6,098 bases of DNA, taken from UBA2160 sp964588665. Its GTDB lineage: Bacteria; Chloroflexota; Dehalococcoidia; Lucifugimonadales; UBA1123. This document shows, in pieces, positions 5,946 to 6,098 of the stretch. The first letter of the stretch is position 1. Each line of letters opens with the position of its first letter. The position numbers and the translations under genes are program-made. The notes beneath the pieces were generated by a model, which worked only from the letters and a program-made list of their open reading frames with translations, had not been told where the DNA came from and searched no databases. Location: positions 1 to 6,098 of the forward strand of contig CAZPQQ010000115.1 of NCBI GenBank assembly GCA_964588665.1. The letters run 5' to 3'.

Positions 5946-6021
5946 GCGCCGGCTGCCGAAGGCTTAGCCCTGAAGGGCCAGAGCACCTAATTGCGGTGGG
6001 CTCGGCTTTCAGAGCCCGTCT
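5946..6021. repeat. Repeat copy 3, diverged at its right end
   Basis: Hairpin 1 has one broken pair (TAGCCC at 5965-5970 against GGGCCA at 5975-5980). The second half has changed in sequence and gained one base, yet still forms a hairpin with new arms GGGCTC (5998-6003) and GAGCCC (6012-6017) around the retained GGCTTTCA. On the plus strand a TAA at 5988-5990 closes the frame that is open through the first two copies. Confidence 0.7.
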
Positions 6022-6098
6022 CATAAGTCTCCAAAAGGACCGGTTGGTCGGTGGTCCGGCGAGGCTGTCGTGCCTGGCAGACCGTTCAAAAACGCGAT
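6022..6098. other. Unassigned right flank upstream of the repeat array
   Basis: No gene is recognised. A small inverted repeat, GGACC (6037-6041) and GGTCC (6053-6057) with an 11-base loop, is present. A TTGAAC hexamer on the minus strand could be a -35 element but has no -10 partner at normal spacing. The promoter of the oxidase was not found here or in the repeats and may lie beyond the window. Confidence 0.4.

Larger units (their letters stand above)
5796..6021. repeat. Tandem array of three 75-bp repeats upstream of the oxidase gene
   Basis: Three head-to-tail copies begin at 5796, 5871 and 5946, a period of exactly 75 bases. By direct comparison, copies 1 and 2 match at 63 of 75 positions. 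Copy 3 matches the others well over its first 43 bases (36 of 43 with copy 1, 38 of 43 with copy 2), then diverges and carries one extra base. A 16-base core, AAGGGCCAGAGCACCT, is identical in all three (5823-5838, 5898-5913, 5973-5988). The array ends 28 bases before the oxidase ATG. Each copy has a first hairpin around TGGCCC-loop-GGGCCA and a second around GGCTTTCA. It could be a structured mRNA leader, a protein-binding array or a dispersed repeat; nothing here decides between them. Confidence 0.9.

Noticed and set aside
5815..6017. Repeat hairpins as intrinsic terminators
   Set aside because: None is followed by a run of T on either strand.
5796..6021. CRISPR array
   Set aside because: The copies are contiguous 75-bp units with no unique spacers between short identical repeats.
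5796..6098. Tandem glycine riboswitch or other known riboswitch in the oxidase leader
   Set aside because: Considered because the oxidase may act on glycine-like substrates, but no recognisable conserved riboswitch core was found and the repeats do not resemble one.

Overview
All recognisable genes lie on the minus strand, so transcription runs from high to low coordinates: FAD-dependent amine/amino-acid oxidase (DAO family), MFS transporter 2, MFS transporter 1 with a long N-terminal extension, a stand-alone Lrp/AsnC-type ligand-binding (RAM) domain protein, a DUF47/PhoU-like protein, and the first 105 codons of a PiT-family phosphate transporter that runs off the left edge. The DNA is moderately GC-rich, densely coding, and uses GTG and TTG starts as well as ATG. 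The stand-alone RAM protein, DUF47-PiT pair and DAO/MFS_3-type transporters are compatible with an environmental bacterium, perhaps Chloroflexota. That is an impression from gene style, not something the window proves.

Right part (about 3181-6098). A 430-residue DAO-family oxidase is followed after 49 bases by a 414-residue MFS permease, so the two are probably cotranscribed. A second, related MFS permease lies 141 bases further on, behind its own promoter-like sequence, and carries about 95 residues of Ser/Pro/Gly-rich sequence before its first membrane segment. The obvious but unproven reading is a small-molecule unit: the oxidase acts on an amine or amino acid, and the permeases move the substrate, product or a toxic relative.

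Left part (1-1503). A 79-residue RAM-domain protein lacking a DNA-binding domain lies behind a -10-like hexamer that sits inside an inverted repeat. It is followed by the classic DUF47-pit pair for low-affinity phosphate (metal-phosphate) uptake.

The most unusual sequence is upstream of the oxidase. Three head-to-tail copies of a 75-bp repeat (5796-6021) end 28 bases before its start codon. Each copy holds two potential hairpins, and the repeat length is exactly 25 codons. It would form the leader of the oxidase mRNA if transcription starts upstream, or it may be one site of a dispersed palindromic repeat family. No RNA genes, CRISPR arrays, transposases or convincing intrinsic terminators were found.
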